The position numbers and the translations under genes are program-made. A stretch of DNA of 12,631 bases, from positions 3,485 to 16,115 of the forward strand of contig DKVC01000265.1 of the NCBI GenBank assembly GCA_002490995.1, in the 5' to 3' direction. This document shows, one piece after another, positions 5,422 to 12,473 of this stretch. Under the pieces are notes generated by a model, which was not told the DNA's origin, searched no databases, and saw only the letters and a list, made by a program, of their open reading frames with translations. Positions within the stretch are counted from its first letter, which is position 1, and each line of letters opens with the position of its first letter. Source of the stretch: Lachnospiraceae bacterium UBA7188 (GTDB lineage: Bacteria > Bacillota > Clostridia > Lachnospirales > Lachnospiraceae).

Positions 5422-6336
5422 TTACAGCAGCCTGGTTTCCTTCATTTCTGCATCGTAATAATACAGGCTGTCGGAAAGCACCTCTTCCGGCTCCACCTGC
5501 GACCTGTTTATATCGTATATCATCTCTTTCAGGGCTTCCTCTGGGCGCATCCTGTCATGCGGCATAAATATTACTTCATGGACAGAACTGGGAAGGATGT
5601 AAAAACTTCCTCCCATCCTTTGCGCCACTTCCTCCAGAACCCCGGGATACAGGATGCATGCCGCCCCATAGTTCCTTTTGCTGTTGGTCAGTATCCTCAT
5701 GGGTATGACATCAGGGACAGATGCCTGCAGGGCAGCTTCTTCCCCGTCTTCTTCCTGTCCTGCCTGTATATCCTCTCTCACTATCTCCCACAGTGTACCA
5801 TATTTCCATGGAAAAAGCACAGGCGTATTCACCCGGGCCAGCCGGAACAGTTCTTCCGTGCAGGTATGCCACATCTCCATATGGGAATTATGTATAAGGA
5901 TGCTCCCTTCCCCCACCCTATCACTGTAGTAGGCATAAAAAAAGCATATGGCCAGGTCAAGGTAATCCGTATGTGGTATCCCTTCCAGAAGGGTTTCATT
6001 TCCCTTCTTTCCCACCAGCCTGTAGCAGATCCTGTCCTGTAATTTCCCGAAGTCCCGGAAAAATTCCAGGTCAATATTCCCTTTTACCGGGTTCTCCCTG
6101 TAGATACGCACTATGCTGCCGGCAATCCTTCCAACGGGCATCCCATTTTTATAAGCCTCATAGAAACTTTCCAGATAAACTGTGGGAGCTGTATTCCCAT
6201 CTTTTTCCAGAACCAGAAGCCCTGTCCGGCAGATGCCGTTATTCTTCCGCACCTGCTGTACTTTAACCTCGTAATCCTTTCCGAGCTCCTTACCTACTGC
6301 TTTGCATATCCTGTCCGCAAAATAATTCATTTCCAT
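5422..6336 (-). CDS. DUF5688 family protein
   Basis: A 304-residue protein resembling the DUF5688 family common in Lachnospiraceae. Recognisable family-style features are an N-terminal helix (YFADRICKAVGKELGKDY), a VYLESFYEAYKNG segment near residue 55, text around residues 180-240 (PWKYGTLWEIVRED, ILTNSKRNYGAACILYPGVLEEVA) and a C-terminal half with SFYILPSSVHEVIFMP. There is no signal peptide or membrane segment. The ATG at 6336 has AGGAGA about 8 bases upstream. The function of the family is unknown. It is frequently found in accessory regions together with recombination and conjugation genes. A small upstream frame overlaps its start by 10 bases. Confidence 0.82.
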   Translation of the reverse strand: MEMNYFADRICKAVGKELGKDYEVKVQQVRKNNGICRTGLLVLEKDGNTAPTVYLESFYEAYKNGMPVGRIAGSIVRIYRENPVKGNIDLEFFRDFGKLQDRICYRLVGKKGNETLLEGIPHTDYLDLAICFFYAYYSDRVGEGSILIHNSHMEMWHTCTEELFRLARVNTPVLFPWKYGTLWEIVREDIQAGQEEDGEEAALQASVPDVIPMRILTNSKRNYGAACILYPGVLEEVAQRMGGSFYILPSSVHEVIFMPHDRMRPEEALKEMIYDINRSQVEPEEVLSDSLYYYDAEMKETRLL

Positions 6337-6515
6337 CCTTCCATTCTCCTCACTTTTTTCATAATGGTGTCAGCGGCATATGTGCTGGCGCAGCCTGGAA
6401 GTGCCATAAATACAGCAGCCAGATATAGCCAAAATCCAGGAACAGCACCCTTATTGTCTAACGCCTTCATCATAAAAGGGGAGCCTACAGAAAATTTCCC
6501 CAGCTCCCTTATCAT
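6327..6515 (-). CDS. Possible 62-residue small protein, microprotein segment copy A
   Basis: The frame has ATG at 6515 (62 residues) or 6473 (48 residues), neither with a good ribosome site, and its stop overlaps the DUF5688 start. It contains GFWLYLAAVFMALPG followed by ASTYAAD, hydrophobic enough for a membrane segment. The same segment recurs in diverged form about 170 bases upstream (copy B), and several differences are synonymous in this reading. That argues for past or present coding. It may be a remnant or a real microprotein translated ahead of DUF5688. Confidence 0.3.
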   Translation of the reverse strand: MIRELGKFSVGSPFMMKALDNKGAVPGFWLYLAAVFMALPGCASTYAADTIMKKVRRMEGWK

Positions 6516-6630
6516 CCACAGTATTAATTTTTAGGCGCCAGTCAACATATGTGTTGGCACGGCCCGGAAGTACCATAAACACGGCATCTTGATATAACCA
6601 AAACCCGGAAACCAACACAGTTATTGACTA
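6377..6630. repeat. Pair of diverged ~85-bp direct repeats (6377-6460 and 6546-6630)
   Basis: Hand alignment gives about 80% identity with one or two small indels. Differences are mostly transitions. The copies are about 170 bases apart and fill the gap between the YqaJ-like gene and DUF5688. Confidence 0.75.
6451..6618 (-). CDS. Possible 55-residue small protein, microprotein segment copy B
   Basis: This minus-strand frame contains GFWLYQDAVFMVLPG and NTYVDW, parallel to copy A. It runs from a GTG at 6618 (no ribosome site) to a stop at 6451 and overlaps copy A in another frame. The shared motif with synonymous third-base changes is the only support. It could equally be a relic of a duplicated gene end. 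Confidence 0.25.
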   Translation of the reverse strand: MLVSGFWLYQDAVFMVLPGRANTYVDWRLKINTVDDKGAGEIFCRLPFYDEGVRQ

Positions 6631-6666
6631 TCACCAATTTTTACGTTTCCCCCTGCCCTGCATCCT

Positions 6667-7596
6667 TTACGCAGCCTTCACTTCAAACCGCCTGTAACTG
6701 GAAGGCTTCGCATAATCTGCATACAGCCCGGGGCATTCAGCTTTTATGCGGGCTGTGTCGAGCTTCGTAGTGCTGACGTTGCTCCATGTGACGTGGTACT
6801 TCTCACTGTCCGCACGCTCATTGTCCCGCATGAACAGCTTTATCTCCTGCTCAATCTGCTTCTGCTCTTCCTGCAGCTCCTTAATGAACCCAAGGATTTC
6901 TTCCCGGCGGTCCAGCTTTTCATCAAACCCTGCCAGCCTCACTGTACTGTGTTTCCCTGCCGTGGGGAAATACTGCCGGAGCACATCATCGCACGCTTTG
7001 CTCCCATCCGGCGGCGGCATGATGCCTTTCGCCACATGGTTCACCCAGAAATCCGTCTCTATTTCTGTCAGGCGGCTGACCAGCCCGTCATCCCATTCCA
7101 GCTTCCGGTAAGTGAATTCCCGCCCAAGAATAACTGCGGCAATATACCAGGTGCGCCTCCCAGTCACTGCCATATAATGGTAGCACTGCATAATGTAATG
7201 GAGCGGGATATTCCCATCCGCCCATTTGTCTGCATTATAGGCGCTTGCCGTCTTGCATTCCAGCCCCGCATCCCCGCCCACAACCAGGCGGTCGACATCC
7301 GCAATCATAAAGGGATGCTCCTTACTCCTGTACATAAAGTTGGATTTCCTGACCTTCAGCCCTGTTGCCTCCATGAAGCGCGCCGCCACATAATCCTCCA
7401 GGTCATGCCCAATGCGGATTGCCTCGTTATTGAGTTCTTCTACTTCCATACTGGTCTTGTCCCGGAATACCTTCATTGCGCTGCTGTAGGGATTGACACC
7501 GCAGATTGCACCGGCATCAGAGCCGCCGATTCCCGACTTCCTCAGCCGGAGCCATTCCTGGCTGCTGACTCCTGCCAATGATATTTTTTCAAACAT
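6667..7596 (-). CDS. YqaJ-like viral recombinase (lambda-exonuclease type)
   Basis: A 309-residue nuclease of the YqaJ family, which resects dsDNA ends for recombination together with a ssDNA-annealing protein. It has the N-terminal GIGGSDAGAICG motif (residues 22-33), E67 in GHDLEDYVAARF, D102 in MIADVDR, E113 and K115 in GLECKTA, and the Q137 helix YIMQCYHYMAVTG: a full PD-(D/E)XK active-site set. The C-terminal third is a helical, Glu/Gln-rich segment (ELQEEQKQIEQEIK) usual for the family. The ATG at 7596 is chosen because AAAGGAGA lies 7 bases upstream; the frame is open to 7647 but has no site there. A RecT/annealing partner is not in the window; the double-OB protein could play part of that role, which is inference. 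Confidence 0.92.
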   Translation of the reverse strand: MFEKISLAGVSSQEWLRLRKSGIGGSDAGAICGVNPYSSAMKVFRDKTSMEVEELNNEAIRIGHDLEDYVAARFMEATGLKVRKSNFMYRSKEHPFMIADVDRLVVGGDAGLECKTASAYNADKWADGNIPLHYIMQCYHYMAVTGRRTWYIAAVILGREFTYRKLEWDDGLVSRLTEIETDFWVNHVAKGIMPPPDGSKACDDVLRQYFPTAGKHSTVRLAGFDEKLDRREEILGFIKELQEEQKQIEQEIKLFMRDNERADSEKYHVTWSNVSTTKLDTARIKAECPGLYADYAKPSSYRRFEVKAA

Positions 7597-7656
7597 AAGA
7601 TTCTCCTTTCCATGTCCTGTTATAATTGTTGATTTTTCATAAACCATTCTACATCA

Positions 7657-7686
7657 CTACGTTCCCCTGCCTTTGATGCTTTTCAT
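7657..7686 (-). CDS. Nine-codon ORF with a strong ribosome site (possible leader peptide)
   Basis: GGAGGGAGGTGAG lies 5 bases before an ATG at 7686 that opens only MKSIKGRGT and a stop. It sits between the terminator at 7711-7742 and the YqaJ-like gene. It may be the start of a lost gene or a short leader. A ribosome site this good before an eight-sense-codon extension is unlikely to be pure chance, but no function can be given. Confidence 0.25.
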   Translation of the reverse strand: MKSIKGRGT

Positions 7687-7710
7687 TTTTTCTCACCTCC
7701 CTCCGGGCAT

Positions 7711-7742
7711 GAATAAAGGGAGAACCCGCAATGAGTCCTCCC
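7711..7742 (-). terminator. Terminator of the ABC exporter unit
   Basis: An imperfect stem (GGGAG.AC at 7718-7725 pairing with GT.CTCCC at 7735-7742) is followed on the minus strand by TTTATTC. It lies 8 bases past the end of the open stretch 7751-7987. Confidence 0.65.
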
Positions 7743-7750
7743 ACTTCTGC

Positions 7751-7987
7751 TCAAACTTCCCCATATTCACTTTTGCACGTATTTCGTAATTCTATTTTTC
7801 CTAAACCAGAGATTGTCTGTTCTGTACCTTTTTTGTACTTTTTCCGTTGCACATCATGGATAATGACAAAATAGTTTTCCCGGCAAATACTCTGAAAAAC
7901 CTTGATTTTAAGCCATTCATACGCAATTACAAAATCAGATAAGAATAGCTGTCCAAAAACGTAGCAATTATGTAAGAATTGGTACCG
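7751..7987 (-). pseudogene. 78-codon open stretch in frame after the second exporter's stop, unidentified
   Basis: Past the TGA of the downstream ABC gene the same frame stays open for 78 codons (RYQFLHNCYVFG..., DFVIAYEWLKIKVFQSICRE, NYFVIIHDVQRKKYKKGTEQ..., SEYGEV) and then stops. No ATG or good GTG/TTG with a ribosome site starts it. The text looks protein-like, with amphipathic and basic segments, and a terminator follows at once. It could be the tail of a truncated gene, a former extension of the ABC protein, or chance in AT-rich DNA. No family is recognised. A second frame here holds a 39-codon ORF from an ATG near 7920, also without a clear site. Confidence 0.35.
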
Positions 7988-9787
7988 TCATGCTTCATAC
8001 CAGCAGCTTTGCGCTTTAAACAGACGCGTATATTCGCCATTCCTGCAAAACAATTCCTCATGCGTCCCTGTTTCTGTGACTGTGCCTTCCTTCATAACAA
8101 TTATTTTGTCAACTCTTGTACATATACTCATTCGATGTGAAATAATAATTGCCGTCCGCCCTTTGACCATATTCATGATTTGGGACAGTATTTCCGCTTC
8201 CTGAACCGGGTCTATCGCCGAGGTTGGCTCGTCCAGAATAACGAGACTGCCTGCCTTATAGATAGCACGCGCGATTGCAAGACGCTGGGCCTGTCCTCCG
8301 GACAATTCTATCCCGCCAAATTCCTTGCCAAAATATACCTGACTGATATCCCCACATGCAGCAGCAATATCATCCAGACCGATTTCACTCACGATTCGTT
8401 TTATATCTTCTGCGGCATTTTCAGGCATATCCGCCAACACAACATTTTCCTGCAACGACATTTTGTATACCATATAATCCTGGGACAGATATGCAATCTT
8501 TTTATACAAATCTTTCTGATCAATGCTGTTTATCGGGATATCATTTATAGCTACACTCCCTCCTGTGGCTGCATAGATGCCCAGCAATACTTTTGTCAAG
8601 GTCGTCTTGCCGCTGCCGTTTTCACCCACAACAGCAACCGTCTCCCCCTCATGAATCTCCAGGTCTATATTATTTAATGTGAAGCCGTCTGCATTCGGAT
8701 AGCGGAAAAAGACTTTCCTGAAAGAAATTTTCTGAATCTTTTCTCCTATATTGACAGCTCCTTCCTGTTCCCCGGGAAGTTCTATAAAATCAAAATAGTC
8801 TTTCGCATATTCTAAAAATACCGGAATGCGCCCGATTGACGTGATATGATTTTTTATCACAGCCTGTACATTCACAAACGCAGTCAGCACTGCGCCGAAC
8901 ACCCCCGCCTCTATCCGGCCGGCTGTCAACAGCAGGAAAGAAAAGGCAATTCCCAGGATATACCCGGCTATCCTGATAAATTCGCAATACATCGTATTCC
9001 TGTGAGCAGATAATTCTTCCCTCCAGAACTTCCGGTTTATCTTATCCCTTGACTTTTTCCATTGATCCGCCAGATAATCTGCAAAACCCATGACGCGCAT
9101 TTCTTTTATGGACTTTTCATCCGTAAATAGTGACCACAGATAGTCCTGCTGTCTTTTTTCTGTTGTCAGCTCCTGGCTGAGCTGATACTTCTTCTTTTCC
9201 TGAAAATAAGCCGCCGCATAAAATTGGGCGACACTCACTATCGCAATCACCGCAAGGAATCCATGCCAGGATCCGAGCGTAATAATGAGCGCTCCCGTGC
9301 CGAGAACCGAAGTGGACAGAACAACTGACAGCATAAAGATACTTGGAATCCTGTCATTATGGACGCACTCCTGGGCCTTTTCCTTTTTATTCATGATTTC
9401 TGCGTTCTCATATGCTATCAGGGGCAGCTCCGAAGCTTTTTCGGAAAGCCTTTCATTTAAGATATATAAAGTTTTCTCGTAAATTCCCGCATTTGTCGAT
9501 ATGCTGGCAATTAACTGTAAGATTTGTTTCACAATAAGATAAACGATAAACGCAGCGCCATATGTAATCAGTCCATAACCGCTGCGCATCTCTCCGCTCA
9601 GCACCCGATATACTTCCTGATAAAAACCGGCCAGGATCAGGGTGGAAACAGCCGGCGAAAAGTTTTCCAGTATATAATAGAATGGCGCTATAATGGAATC
9701 AATGCGTCTGTATTTCCAGAAAAAATGATATACTTTCATCAATGTCCTGACTTTTATTTTTTTCTCCTGCTTTCTGTTATCTTCCAT
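7988..9787 (-). CDS. ABC exporter, TMD-NBD subunit (second of the pair)
   Basis: A 599-residue half-transporter. The N-terminal membrane domain has about six hydrophobic segments (roughly 36-56, 72-95, 150-172, 176-195, 268-290, 295-312). The NBD runs from about 350. Walker A is GENGSGKT (388-395), Q-loop YLSQDY (433-438), signature LSGGQ (495-499), Walker B VILDEP (516-521) with catalytic E520, H-loop SHR at H551. It ends in FKAQSCWYEA, parallel to FHAQSQWYRE in its partner, an ending I associate with clostridial peptide exporters. No C39 peptidase domain is present. It starts two bases after the partner's stop with AAAAGGATGGG upstream, so the two are cotranslated and probably form a heterodimer in the membrane. 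All catalytic motifs are intact. The substrate is unknown; export of a peptide or lipid-like molecule is inferred. Confidence 0.92.
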   Translation of the reverse strand: MEDNRKQEKKIKVRTLMKVYHFFWKYRRIDSIIAPFYYILENFSPAVSTLILAGFYQEVYRVLSGEMRSGYGLITYGAAFIVYLIVKQILQLIASISTNAGIYEKTLYILNERLSEKASELPLIAYENAEIMNKKEKAQECVHNDRIPSIFMLSVVLSTSVLGTGALIITLGSWHGFLAVIAIVSVAQFYAAAYFQEKKKYQLSQELTTEKRQQDYLWSLFTDEKSIKEMRVMGFADYLADQWKKSRDKINRKFWREELSAHRNTMYCEFIRIAGYILGIAFSFLLLTAGRIEAGVFGAVLTAFVNVQAVIKNHITSIGRIPVFLEYAKDYFDFIELPGEQEGAVNIGEKIQKISFRKVFFRYPNADGFTLNNIDLEIHEGETVAVVGENGSGKTTLTKVLLGIYAATGGSVAINDIPINSIDQKDLYKKIAYLSQDYMVYKMSLQENVVLADMPENAAEDIKRIVSEIGLDDIAAACGDISQVYFGKEFGGIELSGGQAQRLAIARAIYKAGSLVILDEPTSAIDPVQEAEILSQIMNMVKGRTAIIISHRMSICTRVDKIIVMKEGTVTETGTHEELFCRNGEYTRLFKAQSCWYEA

Positions 9788-9789
9788 CT

Positions 9790-11724
9790 CTACCCATCCT
9801 TTTCACGATACCACTGGCTCTGTGCATGAAACATTTCCTGATACAATCCTTTCTCCGCAAGCAGCTCATCATGGGAACCCTTCTGTACGATTTGTCCCTT
9901 ATCCAATACGATGATCTGATCGCATTGCTTCGCAATTGCAAGGCGATGCGATACCACAATACAGGTATGGCTCTGCATCATTTTTAAAAAGGATGCATAT
10001 AGCTCGCTTTCTGCCTTCGGATCCATGGATGCAGTGGGTTCGTCCAGTATCAGCAGCTGCCCCTTTTTAAAATACGCTCTTGCCAGGGCGAGTTTCTGCC
10101 ATTGGCCTCCGGAGAGATTGATTCCGTCCTCCTCTATCATACCAAGCGGTTTATCAATGATTTTCCGTAAGTCAGAAGCCTGCGCATGCTCCATGGCCTG
10201 AAATACTTCACTGTCGTTCCCCATTCTCTCCACAGAACCGATGGCCACATTATGGCGGACAGTAAACTGATATCTGGAAAAATCCTGAAATGCCGCGCCA
10301 TATATTTTTACCGCATCTTCAGAGGGCAGCCTGCAGATATCCATATCATTCAGCGTAATTCTTCCCTGTGCAGGCTGGTACAAGCCGCATATCAATTTCA
10401 CAATTGTCGTCTTTCCCGAGCCGTTTTCCCCTACCAGCGCAACCTTCTGAAACGGTTCTATGGAAAAGGAGACATCCCTCAGCACCTCTTTTGGAGCATC
10501 CGGATACCGAAAGGAAACATGATGGAACTGCAGACTGCCCTGTCCATCCATCGTCCCGCTGTTCTCCGTTTTCTCCGCTGTCTCTGCTTTCTCCACTTTC
10601 CCCAGTTTCTTTGCTTTCTCCACTTTCCCCGGTTTCTTTGCTTTCCCCACTTTCTCCGTTTTCTCTGCCTTCACCTCTTTCTCCGTTTTCTCTGCCTTCA
10701 CCTCTTTCTCCGTTTTCTCTGCTTTCTCCACTTTCTCCGTTTTCTTCCCTTCCGGAAGCTCCATAAACTCTTCGAGATACCGGATGTTGACCCCTGATTT
10801 TAAAATCGATGCAAAATCATTTGCCAGGCACTCCGAGCATCCATAGATTGACTGTACGGCACTGAGCAGGGCAACCACGACGCCGTAAGATAATTTACCA
10901 TGTGTTATCCCATATATCACGTAGAAAACAACAAGACCTGTCCACAGAACCATGCTCATATCCCCGAACATATATACGAACTGCGACTGCAGTGTTCTCA
11001 GCAATCTTTCCTTCCATATTGCGCGCAAAAGAGTTTCCCGCTTATGGTGCACAAAGTCTATGGCATTATTTAGTTTTAAATCCAGCAGAGTTGTCTTCGT
11101 ACACAGCAGTTTATCCAGATAAAGCATTTTTCTTTCATCCTCTGTCTGTTCATCATAGAGCTTTGCCATCATATCGACACGTTTGAAATTCAGGCACAGC
11201 AATATTCCAAGACATCCGGTTCCCAATAATCCAAACAGGGGCGAAAGGCTGAAAAATACAATTACATATCCAAATATCTCTATGAAATCCCCGGCAAGTG
11301 AAAAAAACGTCATAAAATATTCCAACAGGGATTCCTGGGGAGCGCTTCCCACATGATGAATGATATTCCTGGAGCGTTCCTCTTCAAAGCAGGAGAATTC
11401 CACAGATACATACTTTTCCAAAAGCTTATCGGAAAATCCGCAATACAGCTCTTCCTTTAATCTCTGCTCCCGGTATGAATTAGAATACTTTGTGATCTGT
11501 ACCAGTAATTCCGCCACGAACAGCAAACCGACCCCAAAAAAGAATTTGATGTAAGGCTGTCCGCCCTGCGCCAGCTCCATTACATAATTGACCATATTTT
11601 TTATCAGTAAAACGGAACAGACCGGAAATATCGCAAGCAGGATCATTCCTGCCAGGTAACAGATCGTGTGCTTTTTTGTGCCGCGTGCTATCCCGCCAAT
11701 GACCTTTATCGTAGTTTTGATCAT
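9790..11724 (-). CDS. ABC exporter, TMD-NBD subunit (first of the pair) with Lys/Glu repeat linker
   Basis: A 644-residue half-transporter. Hydrophobic segments lie at about 20-44, 58-80, 135-158, 160-180, 250-274 and 278-296. The NBD starts near 397. Walker A is GENGSGKT (432-439), Q-loop FQDFSRY (479-485), signature LSGGQ (537-541), Walker B LLILDEP (557-563) with E562, H-loop SHR at H593. Between the membrane domain and the NBD sits an extra linker, residues 329-382, of six 9-residue units such as TEKEVKAEK, absent from the partner and from typical exporters. This explains most of the 45-residue excess over its partner. The ATG at 11724 has GAGGAGG 6 bases upstream, and a promoter lies about 85 bases upstream. 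The pair forms one transcription unit ending at 7711. Confidence 0.92.
   Translation of the reverse strand: MIKTTIKVIGGIARGTKKHTICYLAGMILLAIFPVCSVLLIKNMVNYVMELAQGGQPYIKFFFGVGLLFVAELLVQITKYSNSYREQRLKEELYCGFSDKLLEKYVSVEFSCFEEERSRNIIHHVGSAPQESLLEYFMTFFSLAGDFIEIFGYVIVFFSLSPLFGLLGTGCLGILLCLNFKRVDMMAKLYDEQTEDERKMLYLDKLLCTKTTLLDLKLNNAIDFVHHKRETLLRAIWKERLLRTLQSQFVYMFGDMSMVLWTGLVVFYVIYGITHGKLSYGVVVALLSAVQSIYGCSECLANDFASILKSGVNIRYLEEFMELPEGKKTEKVEKAEKTEKEVKAEKTEKEVKAEKTEKVGKAKKPGKVEKAKKLGKVEKAETAEKTENSGTMDGQGSLQFHHVSFRYPDAPKEVLRDVSFSIEPFQKVALVGENGSGKTTIVKLICGLYQPAQGRITLNDMDICRLPSEDAVKIYGAAFQDFSRYQFTVRHNVAIGSVERMGNDSEVFQAMEHAQASDLRKIIDKPLGMIEEDGINLSGGQWQKLALARAYFKKGQLLILDEPTASMDPKAESELYASFLKMMQSHTCIVVSHRLAIAKQCDQIIVLDKGQIVQKGSHDELLAEKGLYQEMFHAQSQWYREKDG
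10579..10740 (-). repeat. 27-bp in-frame minisatellite in the ABC exporter gene
   Basis: Six units of 27 bp encode 9-residue repeats: TEKVEKAEK, TEKEVKAEK twice, TEKVGKAKK, PGKVEKAKK, LGKVEKAET. Two DNA units (10658-10684 and 10685-10711) are identical over all 27 bases and a third (10712-10738) is close. Copy-number change would keep the frame and vary only the length of the charged linker. Confidence 0.9.
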
Positions 11725-11756
11725 GCCGTCCTCCTCTCGCTGTTCTTCACATTTCC

Positions 11757-11782
11757 TTAGGATATACTGCCGGAAAATAACC
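11757..11782 (+). repeat. Module-border repeat, copy R3 (diverged)
   Basis: TTAGGATATACTGCCGG followed by AAAATAACC matches the plus-strand reading of R2 (TTAGGAACTGTCGG then AAAATAACC) with a small insertion. A partial further copy, CTGCCGGAAAA, occurs near 11884-11894. It lies in the 5' leader of the exporter transcript. Confidence 0.55.
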
Positions 11783-11807
11783 TACTCCTTATTAAACGTC
11801 TGGAAGT

Positions 11808-11836
11808 ATTATAGAAAAAGCAGAACTGGTATACAA
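11808..11836 (-). promoter_or_regulatory. Promoter of the ABC exporter pair
   Basis: On the minus strand TTGTAT (11831-11836), a 17-base spacer and TATAAT (11808-11813) form a good sigma-A promoter. The start would be near 11801, giving a leader of about 77 bases that contains border repeat R3. Confidence 0.72.
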
Positions 11837-11922
11837 GTAACGAAAACAATTATAAGAAATGTCACCACACCGGAAATCGGAAACTGCCGGAAAACAGCTA
11901 CTGATATTATAAATCGGGAAGC

Positions 11923-11957
11923 AAAAAAGGACGCCTGCTGTTCCCCGGCAGGCGTCC
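11923..11957 (-). terminator. Terminator of the CD3324-like gene
   Basis: A perfect 10-bp GC-rich stem (GGACGCCTGC 11929-11938 / GCAGGCGTCC 11948-11957) is followed on the minus strand by six T residues. It begins 5 bases after the stop codon. Confidence 0.92.
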
Positions 11958-11961
11958 CTGT

Positions 11962-12219
11962 TTATGTATATACGATTTTTCGGATTGTACTGTACGCCAG
12001 GCCATACTGCCGCGCCAGTGTCTCCATGGAACAGCCCTCTCTGTAAAGCCTTTGTATCTCCCTGTTGCGCTCTCTGTAGAAAGCCCGGGAGCCGCTGACG
12101 GTTCCCCATTCTTTTTTTGACATTTTTCTGGGAATGTAGAGCACATCCCCTTCAATATAGGTCTGAAGTTCTCCTAATAATCTCTCCGGCAATATTTCTG
12201 CTGCATTTACATATTTCAT
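11962..12219 (-). CDS. CD3324-like helix-turn-helix protein
   Basis: An 85-residue protein. The opening MKYVNAAEILPERLLGELQ, YIEGDVLYIPRK and WGT.SGSRAFYRERN are the hallmarks of the small clostridial CD3324 family, related to Mor-type activators. The C-terminal helix-turn-helix lies at about residues 60-83 (LYREGCSMETLARQYGLAYS then TIRKIVY). It is likely a transcription regulator of unknown target. The open frame extends to a GTG at 12249, but the ATG at 12219 begins the family sequence and has GGAGGAG about 10 bases upstream. It is its own transcription unit: a strong terminator separates it from the exporter promoter about 90 bases further on, so any control of the exporters would be in trans. 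Confidence 0.85.
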   Translation of the reverse strand: MKYVNAAEILPERLLGELQTYIEGDVLYIPRKMSKKEWGTVSGSRAFYRERNREIQRLYREGCSMETLARQYGLAYSTIRKIVYT

Positions 12220-12337
12220 CGGAATGCCACTCCTCCGTTTTTCTGCCACTTTTTATTGTGCCCACTGCCGTCCGTCTCCATTTGCAGGCAGACAAACCAA
12301 AAGATTTTCTCCCCTTGCAAATGTATCCGGGGCATTT
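12220..12337. other. Leader region upstream of the CD3324-like gene
   Basis: No gene is supported. The open frame of the regulator extends to 12249 without a ribosome site. I see no near-consensus promoter on the minus strand here; transcription may come from beyond the border repeat R4. Confidence 0.4.
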
Positions 12338-12389
12338 TCTGGTTTTTGCCTAAAGAAATGGCAGCAGTTATTTTCCGACAATTTCTAAA
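12338..12389 (+). repeat. Module-border repeat, copy R4
   Basis: This copy matches R2 (4191-4242, reverse complement) at 44 of 52 positions and R1 (1-21, same strand) at 20 of 21 bases. It lies between a possible small ORF and the CD3324-like regulator. Confidence 0.75.
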
Positions 12390-12425
12390 TAAAGTGCAGA
12401 AACAGCAGAACATATAGTTTTATAA

Positions 12426-12473
12426 GCCCATGCAGATTTCTATATGCCCGCTATTTCTGCATGGGCATAGAAA
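12426..12473. promoter_or_regulatory. Two mutually exclusive hairpins
   Basis: GCCCATGCAGA (12426-12436) pairs perfectly with TCTGCATGGGC (12456-12466). An alternative stem pairs TTTCTATATGCCC (12437-12449) with GGGCATAGAAA (12463-12473) with a 2-base bulge. Both use 12463-12466, so only one can form. No T-run follows on either strand, so this is not a standard terminator. Confidence 0.5.

Noticed and set aside
6793..7581. Plus-strand open frame of 262 codons opposite the YqaJ-like gene
   Set aside because: The minus strand encodes a complete YqaJ active site, and the plus frame has no family features.
10186..10797. Plus-strand open frame with LRFLCFLHF-type repeats
   Set aside because: It is the antisense of the 27-bp minisatellite inside the ABC exporter gene. 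The repeats keep the exporter frame and the exporter motifs are intact.
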